NCBI RefSeq assembly: GCF_027596085.1
Contig: NC_072472.1
Location: 22,975,052 to 23,039,051, forward strand
DNA length: 64,000 nt
Direction: 5' to 3'
Origin: Anoplopoma fimbria
Lineage: Eukaryota; Chordata; Actinopteri; Perciformes; Anoplopomatidae
Both the position numbers and the translations under genes were made by a program. How positions within the stretch are numbered: the first letter of the stretch is position 1; every line of letters begins with the position of its first letter. Positions 34,401-47,425 of the stretch are shown here, piece after piece. Under the pieces are notes generated by a model. The model searched no databases and was not told the DNA's origin. It saw only the letters and a program-made list of their open reading frames with translations.

Positions 34401-37000
34401 TTTATCACTACACTTTCCTTCATGACTGTGGCCTGTGTGGACACTTAAAGTAAGTCATACAAATTATGTGGCCTCTTCTATGTGCTCCATTTGTTTTGTT
34501 TGCTTTAACACAGTTTTTTCTCATTGCTGCTGCCTAAAGGTACAAAGACCCGCGACACAGTAACAAATGTATCCATTTGCTATTTAAAAATCTGCTCTGC
34601 CTCATGTGATCACTGTAATTCAATGCAGGGTCTTCTTCAGCACTATTAGCTGTGCAATTATTGAGCTTAGCCTTTAGTCTGCTGGAAGTATTTGTGAAAA
34701 GCTAAGTGATGTGTTTTGCAAAATCTGTTACCGTTTAAGCAAAAATGTGCCAGCTTTTGTGTAGATGTAAAAATCTGTTGTTCTTCCTGCCTCCAGCACC
34801 GTCATTTGACGCATCAGTGATGTAGTTGTATTCGAGAATGAATTACAGGCAGTCGTCAGAAGCTAGCTCCAATGCATTCTGGTACCTGTAGGCGCCTCCA
34901 GCATGGCTCCTCATGCAGGAGACCTCGTTTTTGCAATCAATTAAACACAAGCTGAGGAATTTATTGCTTTAATTGACTACATTTACTATCACCACTGATT
35001 GGACATCTACATATAAGGTTGCAAATGTTCTCTTAAGCACTCTTGTGACTTACACTAAAATTGCCTAAGAATACATGTCGAATTTTAAACTATGCACAAA
35101 TCATCTGTTGACGAATCTTACAGAAAGCTGAATCAAACTGCATGCTGACCGTTTTTAATATCTAGTATACTTGGGAAATGTCATTCTCTGAGCCATGAAG
35201 TTGTTTGCTATTTTAGGAAATGAAGATGTTAAATATCTCTCCTTGCCTGAAATGGCATCCACTGTAATCCCGCTATGGACACAGCATTAAATTCTGTTTG
35301 CTTGGAGTCTTTGTTTGCTCATGTATGAGATTATATTTCCTGATTCCAGCACGAAGAAAGAACCATTAAGATATGTTTTATTAATGAGTGTGTAAAAGTT
35401 AAATCCACACAAAGTTCCTGTGTCCACAGAAAAGGAGGGGAAATGTATGTTTAGGTGAATTTAATATTACATTTGCAGACACACACTAACTGACAGAAAG
35501 TAGTACCAGTGTGTGAACACTGCAGTGTTACGCTTTATCCAGATGAATTATTAAAAGGCAAATCCAGTATGCAGTTTGCTGGGTCACTTCTCTTTCAGGA
35601 GACTTCTCTTTAGCTGACTTTATGTAAAATTACAAGCAAGCGTTACAATGCTACATAACAAGCGTTGCTCAACGTTTAGTTTTGGTCATACATAGGACAC
35701 GAACAGCGAACTCCTGGGTGAATGTCCTGTGTTTGTTTGCTTGTAGTTTTTAAAAAACAAATGAAAATAAAATGTAACTATGCTAGTAAAAATTACAAAA
35801 CAAGAAGTTGGAAAAAGGCAAAACAGCAACCCCATGAGTTTAAGTTGTTGTTTTTTACCGTAATTAAATATTCATTGTCCCCGGTGAGGGTTCTTACAGA
35901 ACCTTAAAACCATGACACATCAACTTGATCAAGACAGTTGTCTTACACCATTTGTTATTGAATAATGAAGCAAGGTCATTTGGTTCATTAATAATTTCAT
36001 ACTATGATATAAAATAACCTTGCTCATAAGATAAAAGTATAGAAATTCCCTTTTTATAGCTCTACTCTAAAGTAAAGCACCATTTCCCCTTCAGAGAAGC
36101 ATTTAGAGTGCCAAGAAATGGCTTCTGACAAAGAGCCACTTAACATCCTGCTTGTTTGAATGTGGCCATAAAGAACACAGAGGTATAGCCTTCTTTCCAA
36201 CAAGACTTAAAGTATCAGTTGGCTCCAGGTAGCCTATTAACAAAATAGGCTGTATAACTCAAGGCTTTTACTAGGAGTGATTCTGCAGACGCAAATATTA
36301 GTCTCTTTGAACATTTAAATACAATCGTCTCGGAAGCATTGAATCTCTATGAGCTTGCAGTTGCAAAGCTACGGAAACAAAGTGGTCCAAGACAGTAGTT
36401 GACTTTTGAAATATGGTGGAAACTGTAGCCATAGAATATATCCCACTAAGTTGAATAATAGTGGTTAAAAGTAGTTACAAAACCAGACTAAAACTAAAAC
36501 TAGGCTTTAGTTTTGTGCTAATTGCATTGAAATGGATGTGTTTGATCAAGTTACCATAAAGTATCAAGCAAAGAAAAACTGTACACAAAACACAAAAAAG
36601 TGATTTTGTGTGGTTAGAGGCCATAGCTGTTAATTTTTGCCCAATGAACCTCTAGCATGTTAATTTGACCATGGTTAGACCAAATGTAGGCTACTGTATC
36701 GGCATACATTAGTAGGTGTAACACAATATTGACTATGACATAAACAGAGAGTACACCAAAAGTAAAAATAAAATATATAACACAAAGTCAAACAGTAACT
36801 TAGACCGCAATAGCGGAAAGAAGCTGCATCCTTGATTATCACCTTTTGAGATGAAACGGCTAACATGTTAGCAAAGAGTTGCCTACATCCACCAAAATGC
36901 AGACACGGAGCAACAGTGGATGTATAAAGAGAGCTGAATAGAGGGTCAGAGGCAACGCCCTGAACATTCTTAAAAAAGTTGCTCAATGGTTTAAAATTCA
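31476..37000. other. gene desert, no gene recognised
   Basis: No exon with family resemblance on either strand. A short (CT)n tract lies at 33883-33916. Stretches at 31.8-32.1, 32.5-33.2 and 34.8-35.0 kb have balanced composition and homeodomain-like TAATTA/TTAATTA motifs, the texture of conserved enhancers, but I cannot test conservation. Confidence 0.35.
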
Positions 37001-38650
37001 AATAAATTTTAAGCTTCATCAACTCATCATTCTATCAGCCTCATCAGCCACCACCAGTGTCTGGACTCCACGGGGGGGGATTTATCTTGCTGCTGCCCCC
37101 CTCAATAACAATGTGACCGATCTTGGCCCGCTCGATAGAGACTTCGCGGTATTCAAAGGACCCGGCCTATGTAGACCGCAAAGGCTGGCTCCTCCGAAGG
37201 CTGCAGCCGCTGGATTGGGACGCTACTTAGTCATTTTTACAGCTTCAATTCAATGCCTGGTGCTTCCGGGGAGTTTGGAGCAGCATTGGCATTCATTTGG
37301 AGTCATGTTTCTGGTCACCTGGTAAATGTGAGTCCAATATTCACAATTTGCTAAGTCCCAGAAAACGACGGTTGCGCCTGCAACACTTATGGAACTGTGA
37401 GGCTGTTCGTCTTGCTAATAGACCCTTTCATAGCAATTGTTATGATTACATCACAGTGTTAGCTGGAGACAAAACAAGAATCACCTCAGAGAAGTGGGCT
37501 AAAGTTACACAATGAAAATGTCATCTTGCTGGATTATTGGGTGCTAGAATTGATATTGCATAAATATGAGATGATAAACCGATAAACTCTCATGGCTGCT
37601 GCACCACAGCAGAGGACTAAACTATTAGAGAGGCTGAGAGAAATGTTGCTAATAGGCTAAACTATTAGAGAGATGAAGAGATGGCCCACTGTTAAGACTT
37701 ATTTTCTGAAAACAGTGTAGCATCAAAGCGAGTGGACATTAGCAAGCTAACTAGCGGACGGCTGGTTTATTAGTGTCATGTAAATATTACATTCATATGT
37801 ATAAATGCACACATACAAATCTCGAGCACAGTATATTTTGTTCATGCTCTCACATCACACTATCACTGTGCACATTGCGGTAAATGTTATGAGTTCTCTT
37901 TGAAGGTCAAATACTCCGGTCAGGGCGTTCTAGTGCCTGGCCGTACGATGGAAAAGGAACAGAGACACATAAAGAAGGATGAGCTCATGCTGCAGAGAAA
38001 CCAGATCAAAGAAACCCAGTTTCACTAACTGATAAGGCCCTCAGAAAGTCTAAACCAAGAGCCGCCTTCCTTTATTAGGGACCTATCATATTCAACTCAT
38101 AAAAGTCTATATAACATGATGCGCACTCTGTTTAAGCGCCTTTTAGTTGCTGAACTTCTCAGTACTGCTAGGCCCGTGCACGTATAACTGCTGGGCGATA
38201 TACCCTGTTATCCTTCAATAAATGTCACATTTGTTTTAAGATGAATCTGGTGTAGAAGTCTCTTGTTTTCCACTCAACATTAGCTAGCTTCTAATTCAAT
38301 TATGCTTTTATGGACATTGGTCACAGAAAATGGTCCAAACAAAATTGCCCCTTTTCTGGTGATATATTGTTAAATATTACTCATTTAGCTTCTGGCTAGT
38401 ATTGTTAACTAACGTTACACTGGTTACAGATAATGAGACCAACAGCGAGCTGATGGCCAGTAGCAGTGCTGGGTCTACGGTCCCTGTGCCTTAAACCTTG
38501 CCGCTAGGAGACTTTCTCGCTGGGAGGGAGCAGACGGGAGCTCCGGAGAACAGCTAACTAGCCAGCTTTGGAGATGGACAAGCTAGCCAGCTAACTAGCC
38601 AGTTATCTTCTCCGTAGCTCCTGTCGGCTCTCCTCCCATTGTAGTAAGTG
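37001..38650. repeat. probable repeat-derived block, family unknown
   Basis: The block carries 'taaactattagagag' twice (about 37620 and 37660) and repeated 'agctaactagccag' motifs (38550-38605). Parts near 37.6 kb resemble the reverse complement of 41000-41090. No coding remnant was recognised. Confidence 0.35.
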
Positions 38651-40466
38651 AGTCTTTTAGTGGCATAGGGCTTATCTGGTCCCGTCGGTTGAGGTTCATT
38701 TTCTCAAGTAACACTCATGGAGTGAGTGACTGTACATATGGAGAACCATTAAAAAAAACAAGCCAACAACGTGTTCAGATAATTATTCTTTCCTACACAC
38801 AAAAATACATCATCATGTTTACTTCAAGAAAAAGGGTCTTTAGCAGCAGTAGGCACGTAATAAAAAACTAACTTCTGGTGACTCAACAAGGAATGAAACA
38901 CAATTGTCTGTGTGTGCATGAAGAGTAGTTTCAGTCAAAGTCACCTCCGAGTAAGTGAACTGCACCTACAACTTGAATCTGATTGTTATTCCACGCTGTT
39001 CATTTCACAACACAAAGACTGCAGAATCGGCCACAGAATACCAATTGGGCTGGGGAAGTGATTTGTTTGCTGGTTTGGGGAAGCCTCGCTTCAAGGCTCT
39101 TTGTGAAGGATGAATTAACATACATTGTAGGCTGCCCATTGAGACACCCAATAGACAAAATACCCAGCCATTCAGCTTGTCTAAGCCTTTTTTTTGCAAC
39201 TTCCTTTGCCTTGTTCTCTATCTCAGCCCCTGTTTTAGCACCATTGCTACAGTGTGTGCAAGCTGCTGTCTGGTTACAGAGGCAGTGACGAGGTTGATGA
39301 TGCTTTCCCATAAGGGACTTGCTTCGGAAATGCAATAACTCTATTGTACTTAAAATAACCTACGAGCCAAACTAAGCATATTGAAAGCAATCATCTCACC
39401 AACAATATTACACTTTACTGCCTGAATCACGGATCCCCTACTTTTATTATATTTACAAAGAAAATGTATCCCGCTTTTTCTCCTTAATATTTTTCATATT
39501 CCCCGTTTTCTGATGCAGCAGCTGCAGGAAGGAGACTACTGTGCAGGATTTTGCTCTAAATATTGCCATCACCCCTCCGGAGACCAACTTCCAGGAGATC
39601 TGGAAGTCTGTCAAAATGCTGAAAGGGTCCCCAGGCGCTTTGACCTACTTGTTCGTCTTGCAAGGCAAACTGTGGAGAAGTACAGAAACAGAAAATTGTT
39701 CACAACTATAGAGCATCCAATCATTACCAACAGCACTCACATTAGAAATCTGTGAAAAACTGAAAATCAAGGCAACGCACACCGCATCAATGCACAATAA
39801 GCTGAAGGAGACTAAGCCAACCTCCATAACCAGCATTCCCATTCTGCTCTTTCATTTTTGAGACTAAGATATGAGATAGATGTTAATTTAGATTCAAAAT
39901 AACACCAAGATAATTGGATCTGCAAATCAATTTTGATCAGATAAGGCCTTGCTGCTGTTTTGGCCAGGCTTGCAGTTTCACTCAAATGTAAATAAACAAA
40001 TACATAAATAAAATAACACCATGGCATTCTGCCTTTTTTATTTTAGCCAATTCACCAATTTCTGACATTTGAGAAACATTATCATTAAAATGCATGAAAC
40101 ACTTGACTGATCAAAAACAAATAAGGAACTTATTGATGTTTGAGCTGGGACGCGATGCATTCGAGGCACTCCGCTATACAGCTCCATAACAGCTCCTTAA
40201 CGAGGAAAAACACAATTATGACCGCAGTTTCAATTTCTTTCTTTTTTTGCTCCACTTAAGTTTGCAACAATTCTAGGAAGAAAACTTTTTTCCCTAACAT
40301 CCAGCCTAAATCACTGCCATTGGGGACAAAATGTAAAGGTCAAATTTCAAACTTTGAAAGGCCACAGCTGCTGCACCCTCAGGACTCATTATGATGAAGC
40401 TCGGAGGGATGATGGGACTAAAAAAACATTTATTTACATAAAAAACTGTATATAAAGTAAATTAAT
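38651..40466. other. intergenic, nothing recognised
   Basis: No coding or repeat structure that I can support. Confidence 0.4.
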
Positions 40467-40500
40467 GTAATGCACTGGATTGATCTTTCCAGTGCATTAC
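40467..40500. repeat. perfect 13-bp hairpin
   Basis: GTAATGCACTGGA (40467-40479) and TCCAGTGCATTAC (40488-40500) are exact inverted repeats around an 8-base loop. Too short for a microRNA precursor; no terminal repeat role is evident. Confidence 0.8.
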
Positions 40501-41892
40501 CAAGATTTTGGAAATAAAGCAATTGTCGTTTGCTGCAGTACTTATATAGAACTATATAGAACAATCACCAAGACAATTTTCTGGAAAAGGCGATCAAAAG
40601 CAGCAGAGTTTGAAAATACAGCCCTCATCCTGTGTCTCTCCTCTCTCCCCATCCCTGTCCTGAGCCCCTCCCATCAGAAGAGCACAGGCAAATGCAGGAA
40701 CTTCATAAATTAACATGCATGAGTACTAGTCATTCATGTCATACATCCTCCTTCATACAGTGACCTGTAATAGTAGTCATTTATTTCAAAACTGTCCTTG
40801 ATACAGTAACATGAAGACACTCGTCATTTATTTCAAACATCATCCTGATCATGATTGTGATCCCGATGCAGTAGCTGCAATTCTAAGAGAATTACCGTCG
40901 TGTTTTCTTTTCAAACTTGTGAGCCTGTAAAGCCCTTTGTGAGGACATATTGTCATTCAAGACTCAAGCTAGCTACATAAACCTGAACTTGAATTAGCTG
41001 CAGCCATGAGTCTTTTGCTATGGTTAGCAGGAGGCTAAACTATTAGCAACATTTTCTCTCCATCTCTCAAATGCTTCGACGATATTGATATTAAATCCGT
41101 CTTCTTTTATTTTGGTTTGCTTTGCAGTGTGGGCAGTTGTTGTCAGTGTTGGAATAGCAACTTTTTCCTGCAGGATTTTTCCACAGTTGAATCAGACTTC
41201 TGAAGGGAGCTGCATCTGCATTTGTTGGTGTGCATTGTTGGTGTGCAGAAGTATAGTTTTCTCTCAGACCATTTGAATTACAATATGCTCAAAGGTTATT
41301 ACAGAATTCTTCTCAAATGACGCCAAGAAAAACACAACTGCCTATGCAGCTTCAAAAAGAAGGTATAAAATAGACTTCCAACCAGTGGTGTTTACGTCTT
41401 AGCTTGGTCACAGTGCTGGAGAGGAAAGATTTTGAAATATGATTGATGGCTTCGGAGGGCGTTATTTCACTTCATCACTTTCTTGGCTGAGGTGCACGTC
41501 TTACTTGAAACAATACTGTTTTCTCTGCCATTAATCATAGTGCATTAAAGAGTCCACTAATGTTTCACGCCACCGTGGCTCCACAACTCTTACAGTGAGG
41601 ATTTTAAGATTGTTTTTCAATTACAGAGGTGTCGCATGATGCGTCCAGTAGAAACCATTATTTTGTAAAGGTTATAGGCTGAAGTTTGGTGGATTACCCC
41701 CCAGTAGCTTAGCATTTCTTCTAAATGTCACACCTTTCAAAAAGAGGGAAAGTAGCACTTAATGGCTCCTCGGGGGGGATCTTTCAATGTCAAAAAATGT
41801 AATTGCATCCCACGCGTTTGAAGGTGATTTTGTGCACGTTTTGATCAGTGGCTATGAGATATATTTTTTTTATCTCTTTTCACTATCTCCCC

Positions 41893-41894
<2 letters not shown>
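40501..41894. other. intergenic, nothing recognised
   Basis: Nothing supportable beyond the weak 41.0-kb similarity to 37.6 kb. Confidence 0.4.

Positions 41895-41966
<72 letters not shown>
41895..41966. repeat. (CA)n microsatellite
   Basis: About 72 bp of pure CA dinucleotide. Confidence 0.98.
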
Positions 41967-41968
<2 letters not shown>

Positions 41969-42249
41969 GAGCACACATTTGATTACATTATGCTACCATT
42001 CCTCCTCTTCCTCTGGTGCTCCTACAGGCTGTCGACCCCTCTATGGTACATGCCAATATAGCTGCGAGGAGGGGGGTGGGGGGTTGGTCCTGCCCTCAAA
42101 AGCAGACTCTCTCAGTCCCACATAAACACACTCACTCACAGATCACACCTGCAGGAATCAGACAATTACTAGCATTAATACTAAGAGCGAGAAAACAGGA
42201 AGCACCGGGGTATTCATTTGGCGCAAAGGGAGGGGGGGGAGCTAAACGG

Positions 42250-42620
42250 GGGCATCATCAAAAAGGTAGAGTGGAATGAAGGAGAGGAAGAGCGACGGGA
42301 AGGAGAGCAGAACAGAGGGAGGGAGGGAGGGAGGAGTGCCAAATAAGCCGCCCTCTCTCTTCTCCCATCATCTCAGTCTGTGAGAGCACCGGAGCGCATT
42401 CCCGACACGTGCACCCGTGAGCCCTCGTTTGTTCATTCATCCGGGGATGACAGCATTCACGTGTGAATGAATGGCAGCGACACCGACGAGACGTTTAACG
42501 GCAGCTCAAGAGTGTGTTTTCAGTCTGTCCTGATGAAATCGTATGAGCTCAGAGGCAGAGGCGGAGGCGGAGGAGGAGAAGGCGACATGCGGGGAAGTGG
42601 ATGCTGAGTCTACCGTTAAG
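42250..42620 (+). promoter_or_regulatory. GC-rich block, candidate distal promoter or first exon
   Basis: A compact GC-rich, CpG-containing stretch stands out in the AT-rich desert. It has purine runs (gggagggaggg, 42314-42332), 'gacacgtgcacccg' with an E-box-like CACGTG, and 'ggcagaggcggaggcgg'. Donor-like GT sites occur at 42540 (atc/GTATGA) and 42620 (aag/GTCTGG). It is on the right strand and side to be a noncoding first exon of b3gat1, 19 kb upstream. Linkage is inference. Confidence 0.3.
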
Positions 42621-45229
42621 GTCTGGACCTTTTTTATCTTCCCCTCCTTTCATCTGTCAGCACCTTTTGAAATGTGCTGTAAACGGAGACAAGACATGCT
42701 GTTTACGGATGTGTTCCTCCCGCTTTGCCGGGTCTACTATCAGAGTGTGTGTTGAGCAAAGACAAGAGATGAGTCTGACAAACCCTTTGCTTTCTACCTG
42801 GATGAATTACAGAGAACTTTCACCTGGATAAAAAGTCATTTAAAGAAGACCTGTGAAGGATCTGAGCATATTTCTTGGTTGCTTTGCAGAAATATCATCC
42901 AATTGGTGAAATAATCACTACAGTAACATCTGGTTGCAAAAGACTGATGCCTTAACATGATCTGTGTTTTGTATAGTCACTGTCCAACTTTAGTTTTCTG
43001 AGATGTGTCATTCCCGGCTCTGCTCAGCACTACTGAGATGTACATTTTTTAATTAGATTTTGAATTAAATTATCTTCAAGAGGTCTTCTTGACACCTTGA
43101 TGCAAAACTGTCTGGAGTGAAGTGCACAAACAAGTCTTTCTAAAACACATGAAACATTTTAATCCCCTTTGATTTACCTATTGCCACAAAAGTATTTTCT
43201 TTTATAGAAAAGTTTATATTAATTTAGAATTCTGTCCGACTAGCAGGACATTTGTTTTGGTCACACTATTAAAAACAGCGCAATAATCAGTTTTTTTAAT
43301 CATCAGCAACACCGATATATGTTAAACTTAATGAGATCTCTCAGCATAGGGATATTCTGGTGATGCTGCTTGAGCCCAGCACCAACTGTAAATCAGAGTA
43401 TTATTGATTAACAGTCACAAATGTTCATCTATAAATGCCCCTCGAAGGGGAGTTCTGAACATGCAAAATAAATGTGTTTATTAAAATTATTAAAATGGGT
43501 TAATTCTAAGTGTTTTTCACACAAAACTAAGAGCACTTCAGAAAGTCAGAGAATTCCTAAGAATCTTTTTTGTGCAAAACAAACTCTCGCCTGTTCCTGG
43601 TGTAAAACATGAACCTGTGCTGCATGCAGCTATACATTCCACGACTGCACCAGCAGGGGATCATTGCCATAATATCATTATGACAGACATTTCTTATGAA
43701 GTCTACGGTAATTTAACTTTCATATTTGAACTCCACTTACTGGTCAGCTCATTAACAAATTGCTTACAAATTGTGCTTGTTGAAATAGTTTGATCTGGAA
43801 TTAAGAGCTGCTGCTTGAACATTCATCAGAGGACATTTGAGGATTTGAAATCCTTCCCAACAATTTTGAGTCTGCATCAGTTCCTGCGTAATTTAGATCG
43901 AACGCGTCTCAGCAGAATTGAGAGTGCCTCAGAAGGATATTCAAGAGAAAATCATTACGCTTTGAGCTCTGCAGGCTTGCTGGGTTCTTATTTTTTTTCT
44001 CATCTGCATACTCCGCTGTGCTCTTGATGTACATTACCAAAAAAGAAAAAAAAGAAAGCCTTTTGAGTCAGATTGTTTGAGGTTGTTTATGCCCACTTGA
44101 AAGCTGGTTTAGATCAGAGGCTTCAGGCGGAGGGAATGCTGCATGAGCAGATCAATACACAGAGCGGCTCCTCGCGAAAACCAGCACCATCATCCTACGG
44201 AGCAGGATGCTGACTCCTCTGAAGTTCCCACTGTAGTCTAACAGGAACAGTATCATTGATGCTAACTGTGTGTGATGAATGACAGAAAGATAGATTTAAT
44301 TATTATTTCAAGTATCCTGTCCAAAACAAGCAAGAATTTGGCTATCACGTGGTTGTAGATGCAATGTAAGGCGTGTTTTATCATGCCCATCCTAACAACA
44401 TGTCAGGCAAAGTTCTGAAACTAAGTCTGGGTCAGCAGCAGCAAAAAAAATTGTAATTCAGTGAACATGAATGCACTTTATATTTTAGCAGCATATGACG
44501 ACTCCTATTCCTTATTACTCTGAATTTATACTGAAATTTGTCCTGCATTTTCCACCTGCACGAAAACAACTGTGTCCAGAATCATTGTGATTTCAGCTCG
44601 GCATTTGGTGTGGAGATACAGCATGCCCCACTGCAGATTCTTGATGAGCTAATGAGGTTCACACTCCTCTCTGTCTCATTCAGACATCAGACCTCTGCAC
44701 AAATTTGAGTGGCTGTTGTGTCACCACAAACAGAACAAACAAGAGTGAGCTTTGAACACACTTTGAGGCAGGAGACAAAGACCAGGCTTGTCTTCAAATG
44801 GAGACCTTGAAAGCAGGCCGTTCACTGATGCCAGGAGGAGTCTACTCAGCTAGGCCGGAGGCTACGACAGTATAACATTTAAAATATTTAAACACTGTGC
44901 GGACCGAATGTGGTATGTGGCATTTCCACTCATAAAAACACGCTATCATTATCCACGTAGAGTGTGATTCTGTCTCTTATTCTCACATGCAGTGTTGGAC
45001 ATCAATCTGTTTAAGAGGGAATGAACACCTGGTACTCTTGACCCATGTAGAATTATATAAAGCGCTGCATGACTTAATTTGTGCAAAAGCAACATATCAA
45101 TTGCTAGATTCCTCCATCAGTCGGCCTATCAGAGAGCTGGGGCCTCAGATAGTGAAGGAAAGAAAGAGAAAGCAGTGTTAGTTTCTTCAACTAAATGAGG
45201 CCTTCTCATAATGATTGGATTTGTTCAAA
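42621..45229. other. intergenic, nothing recognised
   Basis: AT-rich desert DNA without a supportable feature. Confidence 0.4.
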
Positions 45230-45615
45230 CTTACTGCACTACTTTTAAAAGGTCCTCCCCCCGGGACAAACATTCTCAACAACTGAAAAACTAGTAAACA
45301 AGTGTATGTCTGACGACCTGGTTAGGTTGGACACCAGAGCAGAGACAGGACACCGGAGGATTTATACAAAAAAAGAGTTTATTAACAAAGTCACCAAAAA
45401 TTATGCAAAGCGGACAGTGGAGGCAGGAGGCTGGCTGGCTCGCAACAAACACACTCTAGAGGAGCGAGCACATGGAGGTTCACTGGCACCAAGAAAATAA
45501 AAGGCAGGTAGCAGAGACACTCACCAAAAACCTGAAAACACGGAAAAACACGAATTAGAGGGGAAGGAGAAACAACAACAAAAAACATCTAGGGACCAAA
45601 CCGAAACCTAACAGG
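45230..45615 (-). mobile_element. possible LTR-type or other retroelement fragment
   Basis: Read on the minus strand, an AATAAACTC poly(A)-like signal (near 45383) lies in a segment flanked by 'cctgcctccactgtcc' and 'tgtcctgtctctgctctgg'. This resembles the R-U5 part of fish Ty3/gypsy LTRs. No primer-binding site or second LTR was found, so at most a solo or truncated copy. Confidence 0.3.
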
Positions 45616-46100
45616 ATGTATGTATGTGTTTTGCATGAGTGTGTCTTTGTAATCAGGATGGGCGGCTTGCGGTATAATATGGTTGTATATAATGGAAGCT
45701 GCTCTGCCTGTGTGAATTGTAATTGAGTCAAGGCTATGCATTCACATGATTACTGATTGTGGTTGCTGATTGTATATGCGGCTGTGATCATGTTCTGAAT
45801 GTATTTTTACTTGCGGGAGTGAAGAATACTTTCAATCAGTGAAATGTGATTGAATGCAGATTTACTCAAATTTAACAAGGAGATGGTATGCAGACCCGGT
45901 CGGCAGGAAAAAATCTTGGGCCTTGTTCTTTTCTGTATCCACAGGATACGTTTCTGGACCAAAAACATGTTTAATTAATACTATTTCATATCACTCTCGT
46001 ATCACGCTTGCAGATACGCGCAATGCCACGTGGTTAACATTGGGAAATGATTGGTTAGGTTTAGGTGTGTGTTAAATTGACGACATAAAAATATTACAAC

Positions 46101-46165
46101 GTGACAACGTAACGCGACAACGTAACGCGACAACGTAACGCGACAACGTAACGCGACAACGTAAC
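46101..46165. repeat. 13-bp tandem array, 5 units, CpG-rich
   Basis: Five consecutive 13-bp units (gcgacaacgtaac, first unit with one change). Degenerate GTAAC/CGTAAC motifs continue to about 46435. The array sits at the far end of the composite repeat that begins with the LINE at 47.4 kb. Confidence 0.92.
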
Positions 46166-46436
46166 GTAACAATGTAACGTGAAAATGTAACATAAAAACG
46201 TAACCTAAAGTTAAAATGGAACGTTACATCGTAACATAATAATCGAACGTAACTAACCTAACGATACAACCTTACAGTAACGATCCGAAACGTAGCAACC
46301 GTAATGTAACATCCTTAACATAACAACTGTAACGTAACAACACAACAACAGTAACGTTACAACCGTAACAACTAGTGTATATAAATAACAATCACCCTTT
46401 GCAGACTTTCCTATCTAATGTTACGTAACAAGCGTG
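46166..46436. repeat. degenerate GTAAC-rich tract
   Basis: Irregularly spaced 'cgtaac', 'cgttac' and 'tgtaac' motifs for about 270 bp, apparently a decayed extension of the 13-bp array. The matching end of the 7-kb copy has two 13-bp 'cattgttacgtct' units. Confidence 0.7.
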
Positions 46437-46725
46437 ACAACAATATCCAACTACCATGAACACAACATTTACTCTTAGTTTCACATGGGACATGAACAGC
46501 AGTCTACTCGGGGAAAGTCCTGTGTTTGTATGTTCATACAATGCCAACATTTTCCTGGGGACTGGGCTGTGTACACACATGAATATATACATTTTGCATA
46601 AATTTCACTTCAGAGTCTGCTTTTAAATCAGAGCTTTATGTTCACACCAGTATGTTTTTTCAAAAAAGTCAAAAAAATAAACCACATGCTACCTTGAGAC
46701 ATAGAAAGTCACTTATGTTGATTAC
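46437..46725 (-). repeat. segment shared with 6616-6902, carries uninterrupted 97-bp sequence
   Basis: Near-identical reverse complement of 6616-6902. The 97 bp at 46437-46533 is the sequence duplicated around the SINE at 7 kb, here single and uninterrupted, so it behaves as the empty site. Confidence 0.9.
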
Positions 46726-47425
46726 ATTACATTACATTACATTACAGTCATTTAGCAGACGCTTTCATCCAAAGCGACTTACAGGAAGTGTATTCAACAT
46801 AGGTATTCAAGAGAACTACTAGTCACCAGAAGTCATAAGTGCATCTCCTTTCTTAAACAAGCATCTTAAAGCATAAACCAGAGCAAAAGTATAGTGCAGA
46901 GGCAAATTACTACGAAAACAATAATTGCAACAGACTAATACGAATATAATAAGTGCACAAACTAACTGGATAAGTGCAGTAAAAATACGAATTCAATAAG
47001 TGCAACAACTAATACGAATGCAATAAGTGCTACGAGGAAGGCTCAGGGTAGTACTTCTTGAAGAGGTGAGTTTTCAGCCTGCGCCTAAAGATGGGCAGCG
47101 ACTCTGCTGTCCTGACGTCAGTGGGGAGTTCATTCCACCACTGAGGGGCCAGGACAGAAAAAAGCTGTGACCGGGTGGATCGGCCGCAGGGACCTCTGAG
47201 CGACGGGGCAACCAATCGCCCCGAGGCAGCAGAGAGGAGTGGTCGGGCGGGGGTGTAGGGCTTGACCAAGGCCTGGAGATAGGAAGGAGCTGTTCCTTTC
47301 ACTGCCCTGTAGGCTAGCACCAGAGTCTTAAACTGGATGCGAGCTCTTACAGGGAGCCAGTGTAGAGAACGGAGAAGGGAAGTACCCACAAACTGCGCTG
47401 ATCTCCTATTAGTGAATATTAACAC
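46726..47425 (-). mobile_element. L2-like LINE, 5'-truncated, with 3' UTR and tail
   Basis: On the minus strand it comprises the end of ORF2 (47425-47030), about 290 bp of 3' UTR, the end AAGCGTCTGCTAAATGACTG and an ATGTA-type tail at 46722-46745. It is the longest of three copies of this 3' end in the window. Confidence 0.88.
47030..47425 (-). pseudogene. LINE reverse-transcriptase C-terminal fragment
   Basis: 131 open codons read LRSLHWLPVRARIQFKTL, LAYRAVKGTAPSYLQALV, then APQWWNELPTDVRTAESL and FRRRLKTHLFKKYYP. This is the conserved C-terminal region of L2/CR1-type LINE proteins (HWLPV, Y-L--L, WN-LP--VR, FK--LKTHLF). It keeps an open frame to a stop, so it is fairly young, but the reverse-transcriptase palm and endonuclease are missing. 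Confidence 0.9.

Noticed and set aside
40467..40500. microRNA precursor
   Set aside because: The arms are only 13 bp, too short for a microRNA hairpin.
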